A DNA stretch of 64,000 nucleotides from UBA8752 sp002172485 (lineage in GTDB: Bacteria; Bacteroidota; Bacteroidia; Flavobacteriales_D; Sanyastnellaceae). Numbering within the stretch: the stretch's first letter is position 1; every line of letters starts with the position of its first letter. The stretch spans positions 62,001 through 126,000 of the forward strand of contig JBELJZ010000005.1 in the NCBI GenBank assembly GCA_042089915.1, read 5' to 3'. The notes beneath the pieces were generated by a model. That model was not told the origin of the DNA. It ran no database searches and saw nothing but the letters and a program-made list of their open reading frames with translations. Below are positions 1 to 7,285 of the stretch, piece after piece. The translations under genes were made by a program, and so were the position numbers.

Positions 1-1048
1 CGGCCTGGAGTACCTCATCCAAGCGGTCCAGCGAAGCTGCCCCCTTCTGCACCTTGAACAGCGCATCACTCAGGGAGCGTGCCGGCGGAATGATCTGGCT
101 GAAAACCACCAGGTAGCCGATGAACAACTCGCCCTCCAATCCTTCACCGCGCAGCACCAGCCGACCACCCACGCCCAGCAGGACGGCGATGACGGACATG
201 GAGACGAACTCGCTCACGGGTGAGCTCAAGTATTCCCGCTTGTATAGCCGCCGCATCAACCGGAAGTAACCCTCATTGTGCTCGGAAAAGCGGTCTCGGA
301 ACCGTGGGGCGGCGTCGAAGGCCTTGACGACCATCATGGCCCCCAGCGTTTCCTCGAGTCGGCTGATGAGCGCGCCCAAACGCTCCTTGCCGCGCCCCGC
401 TGCACCCCGCAGTGTCGTGGCGATGCGGGAGATGACGACCCCCGCCACCGGCATGAAGACCAGCGCAAACAAGGTGAGCTCCCAGCTGATGGCAAACAGG
501 GTGATGAGGGACAACAGGATCATGATTGGGGCCTTGAACAGCACCTCCAGCGTGCCAATGACGCTGAATTCAACCTCCATCAGGTCGTTGGTCATGCGGC
601 TGATCAAATCGCCCTTCCGCTGCTCGGTGAAATACCCCACGGGCAGGGCCAGGATGCGATCGAACATCTGGTTGCGCAGGTCCCGCGCCACGCCGGTCCG
701 AATGGTGGACAAGCTGTAGAAACTCAGGTAGGTCACCAGATTCTTGACGAACGCCAGGATGGCGATGGCGCCGCACATGAACAACAAAGCCCGCTCCGCC
801 CCGTGGACCGCGACCAAGGCATCCAGAGATTGAGACAGCCGGGCGAACACCGCATCGGCCTGACCGCCGTTCTCTGCGCCTTGATCCGGCGCCGCATTCC
901 CCGTCCGGAACAGGATGCGCAGGAACGGGACGATGGCGAGGAAGGTGAACAGCGAGAGGACCGAACCGAGGGCGTTGAATGCAATGTTGCCCGCCAGATT
1001 CAGGCGGTAGCGAAGGACGAGCTTGAACAGGTCGCCAAACCGCCTCAT
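1..1048 (-). CDS. ABC transporter permease/ATPase, MsbA-like (3' part outside the window)
   Basis: The visible N-terminal 349 residues begin MRRFGDLFKLVLRY and form a type I ABC exporter membrane domain: several hydrophobic helices, then the cytoplasmic-loop stretch RKGDLISRMTNDL that is typical of MsbA/lipid-flippase half-transporters. The window edge falls in the linker just before the expected nucleotide-binding domain, so the Walker motifs are not visible. The ATG overlaps the TGA of purB in an ATGA, so the gene is probably translationally coupled to purB. Substrate (lipid A, other lipid or drug) cannot be decided here. The fold is clear; the specific role is inference. Confidence 0.85.
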   Translation of the reverse strand, partial: MRRFGDLFKLVLRYRLNLAGNIAFNALGSVLSLFTFLAIVPFLRILFRTGNAAPDQGAENGGQADAVFARLSQSLDALVAVHGAERALLFMCGAIAILAFVKNLVTYLSFYSLSTIRTGVARDLRNQMFDRILALPVGYFTEQRKGDLISRMTNDLMEVEFSVIGTLEVLFKAPIMILLSLITLFAISWELTLFALVFMPVAGVVISRIATTLRGAAGRGKERLGALISRLEETLGAMMVVKAFDAAPRFRDRFSEHNEGYFRLMRRLYKREYLSSPVSEFVSMSVIAVLLGVGGRLVLRGEGLEGELFIGYLVVFSQIIPPARSLSDALFKVQKGAASLDRLDEVLQA

Positions 1049-2400
1049 GCTCCGGTCGTGCCGATGTAGTTGTGCGGCGTGATGGCCGCGAGTTCGGATT
1101 TGACCGCATCCGAGACGGGCAACCCTTGAATGAATTCGGAGATGGCCGGGGCATCGATGCCGGCTTTGCCCCGGGTGAGGGCCTTCAGCAATTCGTAGGG
1201 CTTCTCCACCCCCTCGCGCCGGAGCACCGTTTGGATGGCCTCGGCGACCACCGCCCACTGCGCCTCAAGGTCTGCGGAAATCCGGGCTTCGTTGAGCACC
1301 AGCTTGCCGAGGCCCTTCCGCAGGGATTTCAGGGCAATCACGCTGTGCCCGACCGGGACCCCCACATTGCGCAGGACGGTGCTGTCGGTCAAGTCGCGCT
1401 GCAACCGGCTGATCGGCAGCTTGGCCGCCAGGTGGGCCAACAAGGCATTGGCGACCCCGAGGTTGCCCTCGGAATTCTCGAAGTCGATGGGGTTGACCTT
1501 GTGCGGCATGGCGGAGGAGCCGACCTCCCCTTCCACGACCCGCTGCTTGAAGTAATCGAGGCTGATGTAATGCCAGACGTCCCGATCGAGGTCGATCAGG
1601 ATGGTGTGGATGCGCTCCAAAGCATGGCACCAGGCTGCGAGGTAGTCGTAGTGCTCGATCTGCGTGGTGGGATGGCTGCGGTGCAAGCCCAGCTCTTCTG
1701 AGACGAATTGGTCCGCGAACGCGTGCCAATCGGTGTCGGGATACGCCACATGGTGGGCATTGAATCCCCCTGTCGCCCCCCCGAACTTGGCGGCAAAGGG
1801 CACGGCCTCGAATTGGGCGATGGCGTGGTCCAGCCGCTCCACGAACACCGACAGCTCCTTGCCCAGCGTCACCGGGCTCGCCGGCTGGCCGTGCGTGCGG
1901 GCCAGCATGGGCACCGACTTCCACGCTTCGGCGAGGGCGTTCAGGTCTTCCCGTGTCGCTTGCAGCAAGGGCAGCAACACATCCGTCGTGGCCTCCATCA
2001 TCGACAGGGGGATGGCGGTGTTGTTGACGTCCTGGGAGGTCAGACCGAAGTGAACGAACTCCGACCGGTCCTCCAGCCCGAGGGCAGGCAGCTTGTCCTT
2101 GATGAAATATTCCACCGCCTTCACGTCGTGGTTGGTCGTGCGTTCGATGTCCTTGACGGCTTGCGCATCCGACTCTCCGAAGGCCACGTAAATGGCGCGG
2201 AGACCGTCCACCTGCGCTTCGGTCAGGGCCGGCAATTGCGGCAGTCCCACACCGTGAAGCGCGATGAGGTATTCGATTTCCACCCGCACCCGGTATTGGA
2301 TCAGGCCCGCTTCGGAGAAGTAGGCGGCGAGGGGAGCGGTGTGGCGGCGGTAACGGCCATCGATGGGACTGATGGCGTTGAGGGTGGCGGAATCGGACAT
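1045..2400 (-). CDS. purB: Adenylosuccinate lyase
   Basis: A 451-residue cytoplasmic enzyme of the fumarase/aspartase superfamily. It cleaves SAICAR to AICAR and adenylosuccinate to AMP in purine synthesis. The superfamily signature GSSAMPHKVNP lies at residues 294-304 and carries the catalytic-loop serines; H170 in ARTHGQP is the likely second catalytic residue. I chose the ATG giving MSDSATLNAISPIDGRY because PurB proteins start this way; the frame stays open upstream, but that part is not PurB-like. A TATTTTTG promoter box lies 20 nt upstream. The 3' end overlaps the ABC transporter gene by 4 nt. Confidence 0.97.
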   Translation of the reverse strand: MSDSATLNAISPIDGRYRRHTAPLAAYFSEAGLIQYRVRVEIEYLIALHGVGLPQLPALTEAQVDGLRAIYVAFGESDAQAVKDIERTTNHDVKAVEYFIKDKLPALGLEDRSEFVHFGLTSQDVNNTAIPLSMMEATTDVLLPLLQATREDLNALAEAWKSVPMLARTHGQPASPVTLGKELSVFVERLDHAIAQFEAVPFAAKFGGATGGFNAHHVAYPDTDWHAFADQFVSEELGLHRSHPTTQIEHYDYLAAWCHALERIHTILIDLDRDVWHYISLDYFKQRVVEGEVGSSAMPHKVNPIDFENSEGNLGVANALLAHLAAKLPISRLQRDLTDSTVLRNVGVPVGHSVIALKSLRKGLGKLVLNEARISADLEAQWAVVAEAIQTVLRREGVEKPYELLKALTRGKAGIDAPAISEFIQGLPVSDAVKSELAAITPHNYIGTTGA

Positions 2401-2419
2401 ACTGCGCTTCGGCAAAGGC

Positions 2420-2427
2420 CAAAAATA
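2420..2427 (-). promoter_or_regulatory. Promoter -7 box of purB
   Basis: On the minus strand this reads TATTTTTG, an exact match to the Bacteroidota -7 element TAnnTTTG. It sits 20 nt upstream of the purB ATG. No clear -33 TTG is visible at the expected distance. Confidence 0.55.
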
Positions 2428-2460
2428 CGGCGCGCCGTGGGGCGGACCTACCTTGGCGGC

Positions 2461-3333
2461 ATGAACCTGCACACGGTCACCCACGGATTGTTCAAGCTCG
2501 ATGGCGGCGCCATGTTCGGCGTTGTGCCAAAGCCCTTGTGGTCCAAGCACCACCCCACCGACCAACGCAACCGATGCGATTGGGCCCTCCGCTCCCTCCT
2601 GATCGAGAACGGCGACCGGCTGATGCTGGTCGACTGCGGCATGGGCGACAAGCAAGGCGAGAAGTTTTTCGGCCACTACGCCCCGCGCAACGAGGACCTC
2701 GACGCCCAACTGAACGCCATGGGATTCCACCGGAACGACATCACGGACGTGTTCCTGACCCACCTGCATTTCGACCATTGCGGTGGCGCCATTCGCCGCC
2801 GTGAGGACGACCCGGACCGCTTCGAACCCGCCTTTGCCGAGGCCACCTTCTGGAGCACGGAACGCCACTGGGATTGGGCCAACAACCCGAACCCCCGCGA
2901 AAAGGCGAGCTTCCTCCAAGAGAACATCCACCCCATTGAAGCCTCCGGCCAGTTGCAATTCATCCCCCGCGCCGAAGGCACCACCGACACCCGCGGCCCG
3001 ATTCCCGGATTCCCTGACCTCGACGTGCTCTTTGTGGATGGCCACACCGAAAGCCAGATGCTGCCCCTGCTGAAGCAGGCAGACCGAAAGGCGCTGTTCA
3101 CGGCTGACCTCCTGCCGTCCACGACCCACATCCCGACCGCGTGGGTCATGGGCTATGACACGCGCCCCCTGATGACCGTGGCGGAAAAGGAGCGCATCTT
3201 GACCTGTGCGGAACGCGAGCAGTGGACGCTCCTGTTCGAGCACGACGCCCACCATGAGGCCGCCACGGTGCACCGCACCGAAAAGGGCATCCGGTTGGAG
3301 CGGGCTGGAGCACGGTCCGAATTTGATTGGTAA
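2461..3333 (+). CDS. MBL-fold metallo-hydrolase
   Basis: A 290-residue protein of the metallo-beta-lactamase superfamily. The metal-binding motif HLHFDHCGG is at residues 101-109, and further metal-ligand candidates are in FVDGHTES and the C-terminal FEHDAHH. There is no signal peptide, so it is probably cytoplasmic. The substrate is unknown; related proteins are usually annotated only as MBL-fold hydrolases. It is transcribed divergently from purB across a 60-bp gap and converges on pyrD with 12 bp between the stops. A TACCTTGG box only 4 nt before the ATG resembles the local promoter box, so a leaderless transcript is possible. Confidence 0.88.
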   Translation: MNLHTVTHGLFKLDGGAMFGVVPKPLWSKHHPTDQRNRCDWALRSLLIENGDRLMLVDCGMGDKQGEKFFGHYAPRNEDLDAQLNAMGFHRNDITDVFLTHLHFDHCGGAIRRREDDPDRFEPAFAEATFWSTERHWDWANNPNPREKASFLQENIHPIEASGQLQFIPRAEGTTDTRGPIPGFPDLDVLFVDGHTESQMLPLLKQADRKALFTADLLPSTTHIPTAWVMGYDTRPLMTVAEKERILTCAEREQWTLLFEHDAHHEAATVHRTEKGIRLERAGARSEFDW

Positions 3334-3345
3334 GGCCGTTCGACC

Positions 3346-4395
3346 TCAGCGCAAGCCCTGCAGGCAATCGCGCACAATCCCAGGCCCGGTGTACACCATG
3401 CCGCTGTAGACCTGAACGAGGTCTGCACCGGCCTCCACCTTTTCGCGGGCAGACGCGCCATCCTCGATGCCGCCCACGCCGATGATGGCAAAGTCACCGC
3501 GCTCCCTCAGGTAACGGACCACCTCCGTACTGCGGGCGCGGACCGGGGCGCCGCTCAATCCTCCCGCACCGATGGCATCGACCTCGGCTTTGGGCGCCTG
3601 CAGGCCGTCACGCGAAATGGTGGTGTTCGTGGCAATGACCCCGTCGATGCCCGTATCCGCCACGAGGGCCACGATGTCATCGAGCTGTACATCGGTCAAG
3701 TCCGGCGCGATCTTCAGAAAGACAGGGCGCTGCACCTCCTGTGCCCGATTGTGCTCCTGAAGCCGTTGAAGCAACGCGGTCAATGGAGCGCGGTCTTGCA
3801 ATTCCCGGAGTCCCGGCGTGTTGGGGGAGCTGACGTTGACTGCGAAATAATCCACGTGGGGATGCAGACCCACAAAACAAGTGTGGTAGTCGTCTGCCGC
3901 GCGTTCATTGGGCGTCACCTTGTTGCGGCCGATGTTGCCCCCGACGATGAGGCCCTCCGGACGGCGCTTCAGTCGTTCGATCAAGGCGTCCAACCCCCCA
4001 TTGTTGAACCCCATCCGGTTGATGAGCCCGCGGTCCTCCTTGAGTCGAAACAGGCGTGGCTTTGGATTGCCCGGCTGCGGTTTCGGCGTCACCGTCCCCA
4101 CTTCCACAAAGGCAAACCCCATCGCCTTCAGCTCGTGAAGCCAACGGCCATCCTTGTCGAAGCCAGCCGCCAAGCCCACGCGGTGTGGGAAGGACAACCC
4201 GGCCACCTCGGTGACATCGCCGGGCGTCGCACCCGGATCCATGGACCGCTTCAAAGCGCCTGCCATGCCCGGCAGGGACAGCCCAAACCCGAACAGCCCC
4301 ATGGTCCGGTAGTGCGCCTTTTCGGGATCCATGCCAAAAGCGACAGGGCGAATGACGGAGCGATACAGACGGGTTCCGAGGGGGGCTTGGCTCAT
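3346..4395 (-). CDS. pyrD: Dihydroorotate dehydrogenase (quinone), class 2
   Basis: A 349-residue membrane-associated flavoenzyme that oxidises dihydroorotate to orotate with quinone in pyrimidine synthesis. The family motifs are AAGFDKDGR (about residues 76-84), VEVGTVTPKPQPGN, NRMGFNN and NVSSPNTPGLR, which holds the catalytic serine typical of class 2 enzymes. The N-terminal extension before the barrel is the usual class 2 membrane-binding helix region. I chose the ATG giving MSQAPLGTRLYRS; an upstream ATG would add 24 unlike residues. A CATCTTTG element resembling the local promoter box lies 6 nt upstream. Confidence 0.96.
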   Translation of the reverse strand: MSQAPLGTRLYRSVIRPVAFGMDPEKAHYRTMGLFGFGLSLPGMAGALKRSMDPGATPGDVTEVAGLSFPHRVGLAAGFDKDGRWLHELKAMGFAFVEVGTVTPKPQPGNPKPRLFRLKEDRGLINRMGFNNGGLDALIERLKRRPEGLIVGGNIGRNKVTPNERAADDYHTCFVGLHPHVDYFAVNVSSPNTPGLRELQDRAPLTALLQRLQEHNRAQEVQRPVFLKIAPDLTDVQLDDIVALVADTGIDGVIATNTTISRDGLQAPKAEVDAIGAGGLSGAPVRARSTEVVRYLRERGDFAIIGVGGIEDGASAREKVEAGADLVQVYSGMVYTGPGIVRDCLQGLR

Positions 4396-4401
4396 GGCCT
4401 G

Positions 4402-4409
4402 CAAAGATG
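4402..4409 (-). promoter_or_regulatory. Possible promoter -7 box of pyrD
   Basis: On the minus strand this reads CATCTTTG, one base off TAnnTTTG, and it ends 6 nt before the pyrD ATG. If functional, the transcript would be almost leaderless. Confidence 0.35.
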
Positions 4410-4468
4410 TTGATAAACCTGTTGACACGGCCACTCCGTATGTCAGAAGAGTCTGACGAATCGGCAAA

Positions 4469-4476
4469 TAGCTTTG
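4469..4476 (+). promoter_or_regulatory. Promoter -7 box of the unknown gene at 4492
   Basis: TAGCTTTG matches TAnnTTTG exactly, 15 nt before the ATG. An inverted repeat GTCAGA-N4-TCTGAC (4442-4457) lies just upstream, over the expected -33 region, and could be an operator. Confidence 0.5.
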
Positions 4477-4491
4477 AGGCGAACCTGAGCC

Positions 4492-5055
4492 ATGCTGTTC
4501 AACTGGGGCAAAAAGAGACTAAAAAAGGACGAGGTAGCGCGTTTGTTCGTGCACGCCACACTCGACAGTGTGGAGGATGCCTGGCCCGACGTCGCCGGCC
4601 TCATCCGCGAATCCCCCCACTTTGAGCGTCCGCCGCACATCGATGAAGGCGATGCAGCCCCCTTCCTGCTGGTGGTGTTGGCTGGCAACCTCGAGTTCCT
4701 CCCCCATTTCTTCGAAGGCGGCTCCGATCAAGCGCTGATTCAAGCCATCCTCGCTGAGCTGTCCAAAGAACTGGAGGTGTCCCCGGATCAGATTTCCGCC
4801 CGCATCGAGCAAGTGCGCAAGCGCATGGTGCATTCCAACCGCCCGTCGAAAAAGACGCTCAGCGCGATGGCCCGGGGCATCTATCTCGAATACGGTCTCA
4901 ACGACTGTCAGGAGGAGTACTTCCGTTCGCTCAACGTGCCCAACCCGCGGTTTTTGATGCAGATGGAAGAAGTGCTGCATCACTTCCTCTGGGATTGGAC
5001 GTCCTTCCAGGAGCAGTACAAGATGCAGCTCCAGACCTCCGGCATCACCGCCTGA
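4492..5055 (+). CDS. Conserved hypothetical protein, function unknown
   Basis: A 187-residue soluble protein that I do not recognise. It has no signal peptide or membrane segment. The N-terminus is basic (MLFNWGKKRLKKDE), the middle is helix-rich and acidic, and the C-terminal half contains aromatic stretches such as EEVLHHFLWDWTSF. It has its own TAnnTTTG promoter box, and its stop is 3 bp from the smpB stop on the other strand. Codon use looks like that of the neighbours. Coding status is well supported by the open frame, the promoter and the tight packing; a function cannot be assigned. Confidence 0.75.
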   Translation: MLFNWGKKRLKKDEVARLFVHATLDSVEDAWPDVAGLIRESPHFERPPHIDEGDAAPFLLVVLAGNLEFLPHFFEGGSDQALIQAILAELSKELEVSPDQISARIEQVRKRMVHSNRPSKKTLSAMARGIYLEYGLNDCQEEYFRSLNVPNPRFLMQMEEVLHHFLWDWTSFQEQYKMQLQTSGITA

Positions 5056-5058
5056 TCC

Positions 5059-5499
5059 TCACCCCCTTCTCCGGTCCAGGTCCCGCTCCTGGTCGCGGTC
5101 TTTGATGGTGTTGCGCTTGTCCACCAGCTTTTTGCCTTTGGCGACCGCAATGTCCAGCTTGGCATACCCGCTGTCCGAGATGAACAGGCGCGTGGGCACC
5201 ACGGTCACACCCACATCGCGCAGTTTCCGCTGGAGCTTGGTCAACTCCGTCCGCTTCAAGAGCAACTTCCGGATGCGTCGGGGCTCGTGGGTCACATAGC
5301 CGGCATGGTCGTAAGGCTCGACGTGCATGTTGAAGATGAAGAATTCGTCGCCCTGAAAGCGGCAGTACGCCTCCATGATGCTCGCCTTGCCCGCACGGAT
5401 GCTCTTGATTTCGGTGCCCTGAAGCTGCATTCCAGCCGTGTACCGATCGGTCAGGAAATAGCTGAATGCCGCCTTCTTGTTCTTGATCTCCACACCCAT
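5059..5499 (-). CDS. smpB: SsrA-binding protein SmpB
   Basis: A 146-residue tmRNA partner in trans-translation, which rescues stalled ribosomes. Family motifs are EIKNKKAAF near the N-terminus, LQGTEIKSIRAGKASI, the HVEPYDHAG segment and the basic C-terminal tail ending DLDRRRG. I chose the ATG giving MGVEIKNKKA, which matches the usual family start; a further ATG at 5526 would add nine residues. The tmRNA gene itself was not found in this window. A TATTTTTCG stretch 6 nt upstream resembles the local promoter box with one extra base. Confidence 0.96.
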   Translation of the reverse strand: MGVEIKNKKAAFSYFLTDRYTAGMQLQGTEIKSIRAGKASIMEAYCRFQGDEFFIFNMHVEPYDHAGYVTHEPRRIRKLLLKRTELTKLQRKLRDVGVTVVPTRLFISDSGYAKLDIAVAKGKKLVDKRNTIKDRDQERDLDRRRG

Positions 5500-5570
5500 G
5501 CGTGGCGAAAAATACGACCCGTGCATCCAGCGGAGCCAACGATTTGCCCGCGCCTTGCGTCCTTTGTTGT

Positions 5571-7256
5571 GTGAAGCGATTCTTCCTCTTCCTCCTGATC
5601 GGCGCCGCCTTCGACCTCAGTGCGCAGACCGTCGGACTGCTGTCCAACACTGCCGAGGCCTTCGATGGGTATACCCTCGTGGCCCCTACCGGCGCGACCC
5701 GGACGCACCTCATCGACAACTGCGGCCAGATCATCCAGCAGTGGGACAGCGACTTTCGCGCCGGGGAATCGGCATACCTGCTCGAGGACGGCTCCCTGCT
5801 CCGGACTTGCCGCCAAACGAGCAACGTCTTCAACGGCGGCGGGATCGGCGGACGCATTGAGCGGTTTTCCTGGGAGGGCGATCTCATCTGGAGTGTCGAC
5901 CTCGCCAACGACACCCTGCACCACCACCACGACATGGCGTGGCTGCCCAATGGTCACCTGGTCGTTCTCGCCTGGGAATACAAGAGTCCAGAAGACGCCG
6001 CGGCAGCCGGTCGATTGGGAGATGGAGACAGCCCCCTCTGGCCCCCTGCCCTGCTGGAAATCGCACCCGACGGCGCATCCGGCGGCGACATCGTTTGGGA
6101 ATGGCATGCATGGGACCACCTGATTCAAGACGTGTCGCCGGACTTGCCGAATTACGGGGACCCGGCGGACCACATCCAGCGCTTCGACATCAACTACGCG
6201 GAGGTGTCCGGCGGTGGATTCCCCGGAGGTTCGAACGGCGGGGACTGGTTCCATTGCAACGCCGTCACCTACCACCCGGGGCTGGACCAGCTCATTCTGA
6301 ACTCCCGGAATTGGAACGAATTCTACATCCTCGACCACAACCTGACCACAGAAGAGGCTGCAGGACCCGCAGGAGATCTGCTGTACCGATGGGGGAATCC
6401 GCAGGCCTATGGGCGGGGAACTTCCGCCGACCGCAAGCTCTTCCAACAACACGACCCCCACTGGATCCTCGATGACGGTCCGACCAGCGCCGGCGGGGAT
6501 CCGGACATCGCGGTCCTCCTCTACAACAACGGCAACGGCCGGCCGGGCGGCAATGCCAGCACCGTCGACGAATTGACCCTTCCCTGGAATGCCGCCTCGG
6601 GGAGCTACTCCTTGCCTCCGGAGGGAGAACCCTTCGCACCCACCGAATTGGACTGGAGCTGGCCGGAAGACCTCACCCCGGACTTCCACAGTCCCAACAT
6701 CAGCGGCGCACAGCGCATGCCCAACGGCAACACCCTCATCTGCGAAGGCAATCCCGGCCACCTCTTCGAAATCAACGGTGCGGGCGATGTGGTCTGGGAG
6801 TACATCACCGCCTACAATCAATTCGGGGCTGTCAGCCAAGGCGACAATCCCTTTGGCAACAGCACGTTCCGCGCCTACCGCTATGCACCGGACTACCCCG
6901 GACTTGCGGGGCGGGACCTCACGCCGGGCCCTGTGGTGGAAAGCAACCCCCTGCCGTTTGACTGCAGCCTGTCCCCGGCTTCGGTGGACACCACGACGCA
7001 GGACATCCGGACGCCGGACGGCCATGTTCAGTTGGGGCCCAACCCTGCCTCCGAGCTGCTCCGGATTCAAGCGGACCGGCCTGTCCGATGTGACCTGCTC
7101 GATGCCATGGGGCGCTCCCTGGCCTGCGGTGCGGCCCTCTCGGACCACCACGAACTCGAGGTTGGCGACCTGCCCAACGGCCTGGTGTGGATTCGGCTGA
7201 CCGACGTCCACGGCCGCCCGGTCGGAACACCCCATCGCATTCTCATCGCGCACTGA
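5571..7256 (+). CDS. Secreted arylsulfotransferase (ASST)-like protein with T9SS sorting domain, copy 1
   Basis: A 561-residue exported protein. A GTG start is chosen because it opens directly on a signal peptide (VKRFFLFLLIGAAFDLSAQ); an ATG at 5502 would put 23 unlike residues in front. The body resembles ASST-type beta-propellers: LHHHHDMAWLPNG, an IVWEWHAWDH element, DWFHCNAV, the RWGNPQAYG segment and a conserved HDPHW. The last about 75 residues (from LGPNPASELLRI) are a T9SS type A sorting domain, so the protein should cross the outer membrane by T9SS. Sulfotransferase activity is not established for such homologues. It has a paralogue 29 bp downstream. Confidence 0.85.
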   Translation: MKRFFLFLLIGAAFDLSAQTVGLLSNTAEAFDGYTLVAPTGATRTHLIDNCGQIIQQWDSDFRAGESAYLLEDGSLLRTCRQTSNVFNGGGIGGRIERFSWEGDLIWSVDLANDTLHHHHDMAWLPNGHLVVLAWEYKSPEDAAAAGRLGDGDSPLWPPALLEIAPDGASGGDIVWEWHAWDHLIQDVSPDLPNYGDPADHIQRFDINYAEVSGGGFPGGSNGGDWFHCNAVTYHPGLDQLILNSRNWNEFYILDHNLTTEEAAGPAGDLLYRWGNPQAYGRGTSADRKLFQQHDPHWILDDGPTSAGGDPDIAVLLYNNGNGRPGGNASTVDELTLPWNAASGSYSLPPEGEPFAPTELDWSWPEDLTPDFHSPNISGAQRMPNGNTLICEGNPGHLFEINGAGDVVWEYITAYNQFGAVSQGDNPFGNSTFRAYRYAPDYPGLAGRDLTPGPVVESNPLPFDCSLSPASVDTTTQDIRTPDGHVQLGPNPASELLRIQADRPVRCDLLDAMGRSLACGAALSDHHELEVGDLPNGLVWIRLTDVHGRPVGTPHRILIAH

Positions 7257-7285
7257 CGATCTTGCACCCGATTCAACTCTCCCGC

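Noticed and set aside
2401..3273. An N-terminal extension of PurB of about 290 residues
   Set aside because: The frame is open but runs through the divergent MBL gene; PurB homology begins at MSDSATLNA, just after an exact promoter box.
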